From: Lachnospiraceae bacterium
GTDB taxonomy: Bacteria; Bacillota; Clostridia; Lachnospirales; Lachnospiraceae
Direction: 5' to 3'
Assembly (NCBI GenBank): GCA_017469945.1
Contig: JAFUFI010000019.1
Location: 43,543 to 107,542 of the forward strand
Length of the DNA stretch: 64,000 nt
Positions 29,213 to 38,176 of this stretch are shown here, piece by piece (position 1 is the first letter of the stretch; each line of letters begins with the position of its first letter). The translations under genes were made by a program, and so were the position numbers. Below the pieces are notes generated by a model. The model did not search any database. It was given only the letters and a program-made list of their open reading frames with translations, and had not been told where the DNA came from.

Positions 29213-30058
29213 CTATTTACCAAGTAAAATCCTTGCATAGGGTGTAAGGCTGAAAATCACCGCCGTAAGGAAATTGTAATTCTTTAAAAGGTAGTGGAAA
29301 AACTCACCAAAGGGTACTCCCTTAATGCTTTCTTTTTTCTTAAATCTTTCGATGCGCTTAAGAGAAGGATCGTTCCAGGTTCCGGTAGTCGGATTGTTCG
29401 GACAGACTCCGACATATTCGTCTGAAACGTAGATTTCTCCGCCCTTTCTTCCAAGCATATACCCGTAATCAAAGTCACCCAGGGAATGGTTGTAAACGCT
29501 GTCCATTATTCCTGTCTTTACGAATAAATCTGTGGGAATAAGTACGCAGTTTGCGTTAAAAGTATTTACCTTTCTCCCCTCTCCGGAATCAGCTTTTACT
29601 ATCCTGAATTTCGGAGCGAAATTGGACTTTCTCGCTATTCCGCCGTAGGAAAGGCTTATAAGATCATTCTCACAGGTGGGTCCTACAAAGATAGCGTTTT
29701 CGATACCTTTTTCATTGTACCTCCGAACAAGTCCCGAAATTGCTCCGTCATAAAAATCGACATCATCGTTAAAAAGCATTATAAAATCAGGCTTTGCCTC
29801 ATCAAGCAGTTCGAGAGCTCTTTTCATAGCAAGCCTCATACCGCCGGTATAAAATGAATTTCCATCACCCATAACAACGTATGTGTTGTCAAGTTCGCTC
29901 AAAGCCTCCGCTGTCCCATCCTTACTGTTATCGTCGCAGATGACGAATTCGAATTCTATACCCGGATTTCCCTCCATCAGGCTTTTAAGAGCCTGAAGAG
30001 TCTTGTCTTTTCGATTAAAACAGGTCGCAAGACCCATAATCTTTGTCTTCTTGTCCAT
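29213..30058 (-). CDS. GT2 glycosyltransferase (rhamnosyltransferase-like)
   Basis: A 281-residue soluble GT-A enzyme. It has IMGLATCFNRKDKTLQALKSL at the N-terminus with a fold typical of rhamnosyl/galactofuranosyltransferases, FVICDDNSKDGTAEAL (about residue 37), GDGNSFYTGGMRLAMKRAL (about 64) and a metal-binding FNDDVDFYDG (about 97). The family moves a sugar from a dTDP- or UDP-donor onto a growing glycan at the cytoplasmic face. Gaps of 3 bp on both sides indicate an operon. Confidence 0.85.
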   Translation of the reverse strand: MDKKTKIMGLATCFNRKDKTLQALKSLMEGNPGIEFEFVICDDNSKDGTAEALSELDNTYVVMGDGNSFYTGGMRLAMKRALELLDEAKPDFIMLFNDDVDFYDGAISGLVRRYNEKGIENAIFVGPTCENDLISLSYGGIARKSNFAPKFRIVKADSGEGRKVNTFNANCVLIPTDLFVKTGIMDSVYNHSLGDFDYGYMLGRKGGEIYVSDEYVGVCPNNPTTGTWNDPSLKRIERFKKKESIKGVPFGEFFHYLLKNYNFLTAVIFSLTPYARILLGK

Positions 30059-30061
30059 CTT

Positions 30062-31828
30062 TTATTTCACTTGCAGCTTCCAAACCGACGCACTTTCTAT
30101 ACTGTCGGTTTTGATAGCTGTAAAGCCTTTCTCATCCAATAGTCTTAATATAAACTCTGTACTTATTTTATCTGAAATTATTAAATAACCCTGCCTCTTT
30201 GTATTTGCGTCATACAAGCCGTTTGTTCCAAGGTTTTCTAATTTTTGGTTTCGTAGCGGACTTCCGTAAACCCAATCAGCCATTTTCACATAGCCGATAG
30301 GTTCATACATATATGTTTTTCCCTCTGTATATACAGGTTCAGCAGATGCTATCCGGTTCTCAAAAATGTTTGTATCTATATAAAAAACCTCTCCCCCGTG
30401 ACTTGCAACATACTCCTCAATTTTTGTACCCGCCTCCGCGGACTTGCGGTATTGCGTCGATGCTTTAAATTCATATCTTATTTCAAAAAATAAAGGTACC
30501 AGCATAAGCACCGCTGAAGCTGATATAACTATGAGCTTTTTATTTATCGAAAGTTTGTTTAATGTGGCCGCCGTTAAATAAATACTGCCTAGCATCATCG
30601 CACAATCAAGCCCATAAATAACTCTTTCCGGCAATCTTCCCAGATACGTAAATAAAGCCACAAATGCTACAAAGTATACAGCCATCAAGATAAGGGCTAT
30701 CAATCCCGAAAAAGACTTTTCTTTTACTACGAGTATTATCGTAACAATAAAAGAAATCAGTATCGAGAATAAAGCCATCTTTGCATGAACAGTTTTAAGA
30801 TTCTCTTTAAAAAACTGTAAGGAATCTTTTATTAGTTTATGGAAAACATTATAATACTGCTTCCAGTCGTCTAAAATTGCCTTTTGCCTATCAGCCATAT
30901 CTCTGAAAAGCGTGGTGTCAACTTTATCAACCAACTCAAGATCATATTCTACCAAAGCAGAGTACTCATCTTCCGTAATCCCGACCGAGTCGTAAAACTC
31001 TTTTTCCTCTGAATAATTCGGGAACAGGTTATAATCATATACCCTTGTTCTCTCTCTGTTAAATTCCCGATATTGATTCCACTCTTCACTTCCGTATGCG
31101 ACTTTATTGATAAGCAACGAACTGCACGAAATAACTACGATTACAGCCGCAATAATTATTTTTTTTGCGCTGAAAAAAAACTTTTTATCGGCAGCTTTCT
31201 TGCCAGTCTCATACGCTGTCATTAATCTGTATATAATGGCAATCGCAATAAACGGCAGTATCATAAAGAAAACTTCCTTTCTGATCCAAAGCGATAATAC
31301 CATTATGACCGAAGACATAATATCTTTTTTAGCCAATAAGCATATAAACGCTGTAGCCCCTACCAATCCTGCCAAAGCAGTGTACTGTCCGGCTATAATA
31401 AATCCTGCGTCAAAGCAAAGCAAGATCTCAAGGAAAAGAAAAGAAGTTATAAAAAGGAAAAAGTAAAGCCTCTTTTTATTTACTGTTTTTTGAGAAGAAA
31501 AGGCTGCCGACTCCGCAAGGAGAGATGCAAGTATGATTAAGCAAAATCCTTGCGCACCTACGCAAAAGAGTTCATACCATGTAACCTTTGGTGCGACGGT
31601 GTAGAGGCTTTTTAGAATAAATCCCAAAGGATATAACAAGTATACAACATGTCCGTCGGGGCGTCCCGTATAATCTCCGCTTAATATACTTCTTATCAAC
31701 AGATCATCATTAGATGAAAAATATACCCCAAAATATTTATATATAAAAAACAAAGCTACCGCCAAAAGGCAAATAACTGTCGGAACCACTATGTAGCTGT
31801 AGTCATCTTTTGTCTCTGTTTTTACCAT
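30062..31828 (-). CDS. polytopic membrane protein with extracytoplasmic C-terminus, GT-C-like
   Basis: A 588-residue protein with about eleven hydrophobic segments and a soluble tail from about residue 470 (EEYVASHGGEVFYIDTN). The first loop has YFSSNDDLLIRSILSGDY near residue 36, which places an Asp-Asp pair after TM1 as in GT-C glycosyltransferases. No named family is recognised. Neighbours are two GT2 genes, at 3 bp and 31 bp. It is probably a lipid-linked-sugar-dependent transferase for the local surface glycan. Confidence 0.5.
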   Translation of the reverse strand: MVKTETKDDYSYIVVPTVICLLAVALFFIYKYFGVYFSSNDDLLIRSILSGDYTGRPDGHVVYLLYPLGFILKSLYTVAPKVTWYELFCVGAQGFCLIILASLLAESAAFSSQKTVNKKRLYFFLFITSFLFLEILLCFDAGFIIAGQYTALAGLVGATAFICLLAKKDIMSSVIMVLSLWIRKEVFFMILPFIAIAIIYRLMTAYETGKKAADKKFFFSAKKIIIAAVIVVISCSSLLINKVAYGSEEWNQYREFNRERTRVYDYNLFPNYSEEKEFYDSVGITEDEYSALVEYDLELVDKVDTTLFRDMADRQKAILDDWKQYYNVFHKLIKDSLQFFKENLKTVHAKMALFSILISFIVTIILVVKEKSFSGLIALILMAVYFVAFVALFTYLGRLPERVIYGLDCAMMLGSIYLTAATLNKLSINKKLIVISASAVLMLVPLFFEIRYEFKASTQYRKSAEAGTKIEEYVASHGGEVFYIDTNIFENRIASAEPVYTEGKTYMYEPIGYVKMADWVYGSPLRNQKLENLGTNGLYDANTKRQGYLIISDKISTEFILRLLDEKGFTAIKTDSIESASVWKLQVK

Positions 31829-31859
31829 ACTTTAACCGACACAATTCTATTAAATCCAA

Positions 31860-32861
31860 TCAAAGTCTCTTTATCCGCTTATGCACCTTTCTGACCGCCT
31901 TGGGGGCGATGGCAAAAAGAGTCATATAAAGCTTATTTTTACCTGTAAGGAATCTGTTAAACAGTCCTTCAAAATAATGCTTCCGGAGCCATTTTACTAT
32001 CAGTCTGTAATCCTCAAAACAGTCCGATCCCTTTTCCATCTTTGAAACCGGGATATGCAAAAGGTACTCTATTCTTTGGAAAATACCGAAGCGGCGGACT
32101 ATTTTGCTAAGCTCTTTATCCTCCGGATAATCCTTAAGGACGATTTCTTCCGCCATATCCGCATTATTAACCGAGTCCAAAAAGACCCTAGAAAAATCTT
32201 CTTTTGACTGCTTTCTGGAATTGCTTCCGATACGGTAAAAAACATGGTATTTATAGCCGGGAAGCGATACTATCCTGCCAACCTCGGGAAGCTTTTTTAT
32301 AAGGATGTGGAAATCCTCGTTAAGAACTCCAAGAGGGAAGAACTCATCAGCCCCCTCAAATACTTCCCTCTCTATAAGCTTCGTGCAAAAAGAGCAGTCC
32401 CCCCTGTGCATCAAAAGCTCCTTGAAAAAGTCCCGAGCCTCAATGATTTCCTCCGCTTCAGGCGGAATACAGATATCGGGTAGAACATTTCCCTCCTCAT
32501 CTATCTCGTTTCTTCCCACCTGGGCGCACTTAGCATTATTCCGTACGATTGCCTCGTATAAAACCTCGTACATATCAGGCTCTATATAATCGTCGCTGTC
32601 AACAAATCCGATATACTCGCCGCTTGCTTCCTTGATCCCCAGATTCCTGGCGCTTGAAGATCCTCCGTTTTCTTTATGGAAAACCTTAACATTAGCATTT
32701 AAAGATGCATACTCGTCGCAAACATCCCCGCTTCCGTCGCTGCTGCCGTCGTCTACGAGGATAATCTCCATATCTTTGTAAGTCTGGGCAAGGACAGAAT
32801 CTATGCACCTTTTAAGATATTTACTTTGTATGTTGTAAACAGGTATGATAACGCTGATCAT
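31860..32861 (-). CDS. GT2 glycosyltransferase
   Basis: A 333-residue GT-A enzyme with MISVIIPVYNIQSKYLKRCI, EIILVDDGSSDGSGDVCDEY (about residue 32) and the metal-binding GFVDSDDYIEPDMYE (about 90). This is the standard arrangement of capsular and exopolysaccharide glycosyltransferases of the EpsJ/WfgS kind. The C-terminus is basic (KVHKRIKRL). It starts 2 bp after the stop of the GT4 gene upstream. Donor and acceptor are unknown. Confidence 0.9.
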   Translation of the reverse strand: MISVIIPVYNIQSKYLKRCIDSVLAQTYKDMEIILVDDGSSDGSGDVCDEYASLNANVKVFHKENGGSSSARNLGIKEASGEYIGFVDSDDYIEPDMYEVLYEAIVRNNAKCAQVGRNEIDEEGNVLPDICIPPEAEEIIEARDFFKELLMHRGDCSFCTKLIEREVFEGADEFFPLGVLNEDFHILIKKLPEVGRIVSLPGYKYHVFYRIGSNSRKQSKEDFSRVFLDSVNNADMAEEIVLKDYPEDKELSKIVRRFGIFQRIEYLLHIPVSKMEKGSDCFEDYRLIVKWLRKHYFEGLFNRFLTGKNKLYMTLFAIAPKAVRKVHKRIKRL

Positions 32862-32863
32862 AT

Positions 32864-34078
32864 TCAGTATCCCGCCGTTTTCTTGCTGATGGTATTTTCC
32901 GCGCCGCCTTCGTCAACGCTTAAGGGGCCGCTTTCGTAGGGCGTAAAATCCTTCCCTGCAAAGAAATCGTCTATAAATCCCTTTAGTCTTTTGGCGGCAG
33001 TCTCCGGGTTCCAAAGCTCGGTTACAGTCTCGTAGGCTGCTTTTCCCAGCCTTTTCCTAAGACTGCCATCGGTTACAAGCCTTTCGCATTTTTCAAAGAG
33101 CCCGGCCGTGTCCTTGTTTTTATATACAAATCCGTTCTCGCTGTCCTTTAGAAGATAGGGAACGGCACCGATCATGCTTCCGGCTACAACGGCACATCCG
33201 CTGTTCATTGATTCGTTTAATACAGCTCCCCAGCCTTCGTTACGGTCGCTGGTAAAAAGATATATATCCGCTTTTTCCATCATCGAACGGATTTCTTCCG
33301 GCTTTTTAAACCCGGAGATTTTAACCCTTCCAACAAGGTTTTCATTCCGGACCATATCCATTATTCGCTCTTTTTCAGGGCCGTCCCCTACGATATCCAT
33401 AGTAAAGTCGTATCCCTTACCTTTAAGATACTTAGCTGTCAAAACAGCAAACTCCGGATGCTTCCAGTCCAGCATTCTTCCGGACCAAAGGATATTTACA
33501 TGTCCGTATCCCTTTGCCTCAAGGAGACTGTCTATATCGTAGCTTCTGACTTCCGGGAAATACCCCCATTTATACTTCTTTCCTTTATAAGCCCCAAACA
33601 AAGAAAAATCAGACGCAACATATCCGCCGGAGCAAAGAAGATAAACCGGCAAAGAGTTGTATCTGGTATGATCTAAGTATTTCTTTCTAAGGCCCTTAGG
33701 GGTTACAAACTTCCACTGCCCCTCTTTGTACACCCTTTCGGAGTATCTGAAGGTCAGATACTTTTTATCGTCAGCACTACCCTCTCTCAAAGCCTCAAGT
33801 CTGGGGGCTATATAGCTTTCATCCTCACACCCGCCGAAAATAACCACTTCGCTCTCAAAGATAAGCTCTCTGCAGGCTTTTTTCTCCTCTTCGGAGGTGT
33901 ATGAAAGCCTGACAAAATCCGGAATTTCCTTATCCCACCCCATTTTCTTTCGGTCATCTTCCATTTCCTGCGTCTGGATAAAGGTAAACTTATCGCCCTC
34001 AGAAAGGTTATTTATCATCGCCCTGCAAAAAGGAATCTGATGGTGGTTAATGTAATTAGATACAAATGTAATCCGCAT
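32864..34078 (-). CDS. GT4 glycosyltransferase
   Basis: A 404-residue GT-B enzyme. The C-terminal domain shows VNILWSGRMLDWKHPEFAV (about residue 193), MDIVGDGPEKERI (about 228) and the E-x7-E region DRNEGWGAVLNESMNSGC (about 277), as in retaining GT4 enzymes. The N-terminal acceptor domain is divergent (FVSNYINHHQIPFCRAM). It lies between a GT4 gene (11 bp away) and a GT2 gene (2 bp away) in the glycan operon. Confidence 0.87.
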   Translation of the reverse strand: MRITFVSNYINHHQIPFCRAMINNLSEGDKFTFIQTQEMEDDRKKMGWDKEIPDFVRLSYTSEEEKKACRELIFESEVVIFGGCEDESYIAPRLEALREGSADDKKYLTFRYSERVYKEGQWKFVTPKGLRKKYLDHTRYNSLPVYLLCSGGYVASDFSLFGAYKGKKYKWGYFPEVRSYDIDSLLEAKGYGHVNILWSGRMLDWKHPEFAVLTAKYLKGKGYDFTMDIVGDGPEKERIMDMVRNENLVGRVKISGFKKPEEIRSMMEKADIYLFTSDRNEGWGAVLNESMNSGCAVVAGSMIGAVPYLLKDSENGFVYKNKDTAGLFEKCERLVTDGSLRKRLGKAAYETVTELWNPETAAKRLKGFIDDFFAGKDFTPYESGPLSVDEGGAENTISKKTAGY

Positions 34079-34089
34079 CCTGTCCCTCT

Positions 34090-35472
34090 TTATCTGTAAA
34101 TGCTTTCGTAGATTCCCAAAAGATCGTAAACATTCTTCTCGGGATTATGGTTCTCTCTGGCGTGAAATCCTGCATTAAATCTTCTTCTGTCAACTTCATT
34201 GCTAAAGCATTTTGGATCGTAATCCTTTTCCCATCTTTCAAGAAGAGTTTCTTTAAGCTTTCCTGCAACGTCTTCCAAAGTATCCTCCGCGCCGACGCTG
34301 TATGAGAATCCGTCTTCTCCGGGCTTAAAGATGTCCGGAATGCCGCCTACTTCCGCGGTAACTATCGGAACCTGGAGCATCATCGCCTCCCCAAGGGAAT
34401 TGGGTGAATTCTCTATAGCCGAACAGCAAACATAAGTATCGCAAAGGAGGTACTGTTCCTTCATCTGCTCCGCGCTGAGCCTTCCTAAGATATGCACCCT
34501 GTCAAAAAGACCGTACGCTTTCATCAGGCTTCTTAAATACTTCCCATAGGAAGATATCTTGATTTTCTGCATCAGGCTTTCGTATCCGACTATGGACTGA
34601 CCGGCAACATAAATCTGAATATCCGGATACTGTCCGCCCCCCTGTTTTTCCGAAAGTATATCTCCGACCGCTTTAAGAAGATAGTGAAATCCCTTTAGCG
34701 GGTAGTCCGCCTGGCTTACAAATATGCGATATTTCTCAGCTCTTTCCCGGTTCCAGGCTCCGCTGTAAAAGATGCTTCGAAGGGTCTCACCGGCATGATG
34801 GTAAACAGCCGAAGGATTTGTTCTTGCGGCAAAGCCTTTGTCAAATCCCGTTCTCCCCGCAACATGTCCGATATAAGTCATTGCCGTCTCTTCATTGTCG
34901 GCGCGAAGATCATATTTTTTCTTTTGCTCGAAAATAGAATCTTTTTTTAAAAAATCCCTGAATGTGTGCCTTGTAACAACATCCGCGGGCAGGTGCGCAG
35001 TATATATATCCGCATAGTCTCTGCAGATTCCCTGCAGTCCCACAAGGATTCTGTCAGGGCAGTTCCAAACCTTCGCCGCCGCAAGAGTGTGTGGAAATTC
35101 AGTTCCGAAAATATGGATGATATCGGGAGAAGCAAGGTCAAATATTCGTCCCATTTCCTCTTCAAGATGAGGATCGTATAAATATTCCTTAGATGTATCT
35201 TCGTAAAATCCGTAATACTCGACGACATCTCCGCCCGGGATGGTAACCTTTCCGGCAACAACGCCGTCTTTTAAAGATACTCCGTTCGCCTTAAGGACAT
35301 CTTTCCCCACAGGGAATGCAAAACATATTTCCGGCACGCGGGCTCCGCCGCTCTTTTTGGCAAGGATTGCATCAAAAAGACCCTTTACCCAGCCTTCCTT
35401 GGGGATAGTGGGTAAAGATAGAGCTTCCGCAACAGCCGGAAGTATGAGATTACACATCCAAAGTATTTTCAT
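34090..35472 (-). CDS. GT4 glycosyltransferase
   Basis: A 460-residue GT-B enzyme. It has HIFGTEFPHTLAAAKVW near residue 117, the linker YPLKGFHYLLKAV (about 256), VHILGRLSAEQMKEQYLL (about 330) and the donor-site segment ENSPNSLGEAMMLQVPIV (about 355) with conserved Glu. AAAGGA lies 10 nt before the ATG. Its start overlaps the end of the sugar-phosphate transferase gene by 23 bp, so it is likely the second enzyme in assembly of the lipid-linked oligosaccharide. Confidence 0.87.
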   Translation of the reverse strand: MKILWMCNLILPAVAEALSLPTIPKEGWVKGLFDAILAKKSGGARVPEICFAFPVGKDVLKANGVSLKDGVVAGKVTIPGGDVVEYYGFYEDTSKEYLYDPHLEEEMGRIFDLASPDIIHIFGTEFPHTLAAAKVWNCPDRILVGLQGICRDYADIYTAHLPADVVTRHTFRDFLKKDSIFEQKKKYDLRADNEETAMTYIGHVAGRTGFDKGFAARTNPSAVYHHAGETLRSIFYSGAWNRERAEKYRIFVSQADYPLKGFHYLLKAVGDILSEKQGGGQYPDIQIYVAGQSIVGYESLMQKIKISSYGKYLRSLMKAYGLFDRVHILGRLSAEQMKEQYLLCDTYVCCSAIENSPNSLGEAMMLQVPIVTAEVGGIPDIFKPGEDGFSYSVGAEDTLEDVAGKLKETLLERWEKDYDPKCFSNEVDRRRFNAGFHARENHNPEKNVYDLLGIYESIYR

Positions 35473-36955
35473 CTTTAAGAGATCCTTTAGCGGTCTTAGT
35501 ATCGTTATAGCTAACGCTGTCTTCGTATTTATTTTCAGCCATAGCCATATAAAGGTCTTTCATAGCCGTAGTCTGTCCCGGGTCAACCCCTTCCGTTGAA
35601 TCCGGCCAGAAGATGATCTTAAGAGTCAGCATCATCAGCTTAAGATCGAGGAGAACCGAATAGTTCTCGATATAGATAAGGTCAAGCTTGAGCTTGTCGT
35701 ATGGAGTCGTATTATACTTGCCGTAAACCTGTGCAAAGCCCGCAAGTCCGGCCTTTACTTTAAGTCTGTAAGCAAACTCCGGCATCTGCTCCTGGTACTT
35801 TTCGATAATCTCAGGTCGCTCGGGTCTCGGGCCTATAAAGCTCATGTCTCCGGCAAGGATATTGAAAAGCTGGGGCAGTTCATCAAGCCTTACTTTTCGG
35901 ATAAACTTTCCGATGGGAGTAACTCTCTTATCGCCGATGTAGTAAAGTCTGACTCCGTCTTTTTCCGCATCAACTCGCATTGAGCGGAACTTTACGATCT
36001 TGAACTGCTTTCCTCCCCTGGTAACGCGAACCTGTTTATAGAGGATAGGTCCCCCGTCATAGGCCTTTACAAGGATAGCCGTTATAAGCATAAAAGGCGA
36101 AGTAAGTACGATCAGGATAAGGGAAAAGACAATATCCATAAGCCTTTTTACGAATCTTTGCTCCATCGTCATGGAGTACTCTCTCGTAAGAAACATCGGA
36201 GTATCAAACACATGCAGCTCTTCCGATCCCTTAATTATACAGTCGTTTATCTTTGGTAAAACATAGAATCTGATTGAATTGCCGTAGCAGTATTTGATAA
36301 GAGGTTTCCTGTCCGACTCGGCTATGTCTCCGAATACTACAGCGTTGCAGACTCCCTCCTGATAATACTTTTTGATCGTCTCTGTAATCTTTTTTGTTCC
36401 CTCGCTGATATGGATCTGCTCTGTTATCAGGTACTTGTCGCTTCTTGTTTCGAATTTGCGTCTAAGCTCTCTGGGGTCTCTGTCACCATGAACAAGTAAG
36501 AGCTTCCTGGGCGGGAATATATTCCTGTAAAAGAAATTAGCGATATTTATATAAATAAATACAACTATGCACTGAGTAAGGAGCATCACAACAAAGTATT
36601 TAGGATTGAACAATCTCAGCGCCATCAGCGAGATCTCGGCGTAGATAAGGATGTCCGCCATAACGGTGGCGAAAATCTGCGAGAAGATAAGCTCGGCATT
36701 TTTCATATATCCGAGTCTCATTCCTCCGTACATATTCGAGAAAAGAATAAGTATTACGAAATATACCGCCACCTCAAGCATGTGTCCCTTGATCCAGAAA
36801 GGCTGGTTACGTCCCGCAATAATAGAAACTCTGAAGTTAAAATACCAGTGGTAGGTAAATACCGCCGTCTCTAAAAGCAGGCAAAGTAAAACAAGCGAAA
36901 GATTGATGATCCGCTTGAAACCTTCCATTCGATTTAATCTACTCTGAGTCGTCAT
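35450..36955 (-). CDS. polyprenyl glycosylphosphotransferase (initiating sugar transferase, WcaJ-like)
   Basis: This enzyme transfers a sugar phosphate from a nucleotide sugar to undecaprenyl phosphate, starting repeat-unit synthesis. From the chosen start (501 aa) there are four N-terminal membrane helices, a CoA-binding-like domain (LLVHGDRDPRELRRKF near residue 165) and a C-terminal PglC-type domain with KFRSMRVDAEKDG, RLDELPQLFNILAGDMSFIG and GPRPERPEI near residues 325-395. The ATG at 36955 (MTTQSRLNRM) was preferred over 36970 because GAGGAAG lies 7 nt upstream. It is the first gene of the run down to 28028. Confidence 0.93.
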   Translation of the reverse strand: MTTQSRLNRMEGFKRIINLSLVLLCLLLETAVFTYHWYFNFRVSIIAGRNQPFWIKGHMLEVAVYFVILILFSNMYGGMRLGYMKNAELIFSQIFATVMADILIYAEISLMALRLFNPKYFVVMLLTQCIVVFIYINIANFFYRNIFPPRKLLLVHGDRDPRELRRKFETRSDKYLITEQIHISEGTKKITETIKKYYQEGVCNAVVFGDIAESDRKPLIKYCYGNSIRFYVLPKINDCIIKGSEELHVFDTPMFLTREYSMTMEQRFVKRLMDIVFSLILIVLTSPFMLITAILVKAYDGGPILYKQVRVTRGGKQFKIVKFRSMRVDAEKDGVRLYYIGDKRVTPIGKFIRKVRLDELPQLFNILAGDMSFIGPRPERPEIIEKYQEQMPEFAYRLKVKAGLAGFAQVYGKYNTTPYDKLKLDLIYIENYSVLLDLKLMMLTLKIIFWPDSTEGVDPGQTTAMKDLYMAMAENKYEDSVSYNDTKTAKGSLKDENTLDV

Positions 36956-37061
36956 ATAACTTCCTCGCAAAATACATATAAAACTTCATCTAATTTTATC
37001 ATACTAAGCACCTTTATACCATAAACCCCATTCTTAAGATTCATTAATAAAGTGCGTAATA

Positions 37062-37092
37062 TTGCGCCTTTATCGGTCCTTTATGCTATAAT
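37062..37092 (+). promoter_or_regulatory. extended -10 promoter, apparently leaderless
   Basis: TGCTATAAT (TATAAT at 37087-37092 with the extended TG) lies 7 nt before the ATG at 37100. A weak -35 candidate, TTGCGC (37062-37067), has a 19-bp spacer. No ribosome binding site precedes the ATG, so translation probably starts at or next to the 5' end of the mRNA. Confidence 0.5.
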
Positions 37093-37099
37093 TGCATTT

Positions 37100-38176
37100 A
37101 TGAAAACAATACTTTGCATAGCGTTCCTTTTACTTTGCCCGATCATACTCGGACTCGGAACCGTAACAGCCTACAACAAAATATCATCGGTTCTCTCTAA
37201 AAGAGCCGCTTTAACTCAAAAAAAGCCCTTTATCGTAAGACTTTGCGGCTACTATTCTACAGGGTTTATGTTGCTTTTCCTTTTGGCGGGAGTAACCAAT
37301 GCTTTGGGAGTCTTTTTATCTCTCACATTTTCCGCAACCGTAAAAGTGTTTACACTTTTGCTGATTGCTGTCCTCACCTTTGCGTATCTTGTTTTTATAC
37401 TGCTTAAATTTGCATCGTTAAAAAACAAGACTTCTGCCGCAGGCGGAGCTTCTAAAGATGCGGGAGATTCCAAAAAAGACAAAACATCTTCAGACAGATA
37501 CTTTATCCTCTTCCTTATCATTTCACTGTTCTTTTCAGCTTTGGCGCTTTTTATAACCCTTAGGGGCAAGATCTACCCAAGCGGGGATCAGACCGTAGAA
37601 ACCGTTAATTCGTTTCTTTCTTCCAACGAAATGTACAGCGTAAATCCCTTGACGGGACTTGTCTATGACGGCGATCACCCCTCAAGACTTGATTATATGT
37701 TCCTGCCGTTTTTCTATGCGCTTTTGTGCCGCAGCTTTAAGCTTGGCGCAATGAAGCTTTTGTACCATATCATTCCGGCAGTCTATGCAGTCTGCGCTTT
37801 TTCTCTATTTGTAACCGTCGGTGATGCTTTCTTTTTTGAGAGAGCCGGTGAAAGCGACCTTTCGGGCGTTTATCCCAAGACTAAGGTTACTTTGTTTTAT
37901 ATGATCTGCGTATTTTTACTCTTTTGCTGCGGCAGCGCTGCGGGAAGTATCTCTTTTAATCTCTTCCATGCAGGCTACAGAAGCGGAACTTTCCTTATCC
38001 TCTTACTTGTAAATTACAGCCTTGCCATGTGCATCAAGAAAAGATGGGCCGCGTGCCTCATCCCTATTGTTTTAGAGCCTCTCACGGCATCCACTAAATT
38101 CGGGATCGGCGCCTGCTTTGTTATGACAGCCTCTCTTTTTGTAATTTCAAAAATCAGAAAAAAGGAGGAAAAGTAA
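37100..38176 (+). CDS. polytopic membrane protein, N-terminal half of a DUF6077-like system
   Basis: A 358-residue membrane protein starting MKTILCIAFLLLCPIILG with about eight hydrophobic segments. A long charged linker lies near residues 115-135 (SAAGGASKDAGDSKKDK). A loop with YPSGDQTVETVNSFLSSNEM follows the mid-protein helix. It resembles DUF6077 membrane proteins of Lachnospiraceae, an assignment from memory and uncertain. An earlier ATG at 37052 is rejected because it lies upstream of the likely promoter. The next gene starts directly after its TAA, and together they look like one GT-C-type protein split in two. Confidence 0.5.
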   Translation: MKTILCIAFLLLCPIILGLGTVTAYNKISSVLSKRAALTQKKPFIVRLCGYYSTGFMLLFLLAGVTNALGVFLSLTFSATVKVFTLLLIAVLTFAYLVFILLKFASLKNKTSAAGGASKDAGDSKKDKTSSDRYFILFLIISLFFSALALFITLRGKIYPSGDQTVETVNSFLSSNEMYSVNPLTGLVYDGDHPSRLDYMFLPFFYALLCRSFKLGAMKLLYHIIPAVYAVCAFSLFVTVGDAFFFERAGESDLSGVYPKTKVTLFYMICVFLLFCCGSAAGSISFNLFHAGYRSGTFLILLLVNYSLAMCIKKRWAACLIPIVLEPLTASTKFGIGACFVMTASLFVISKIRKKEEK

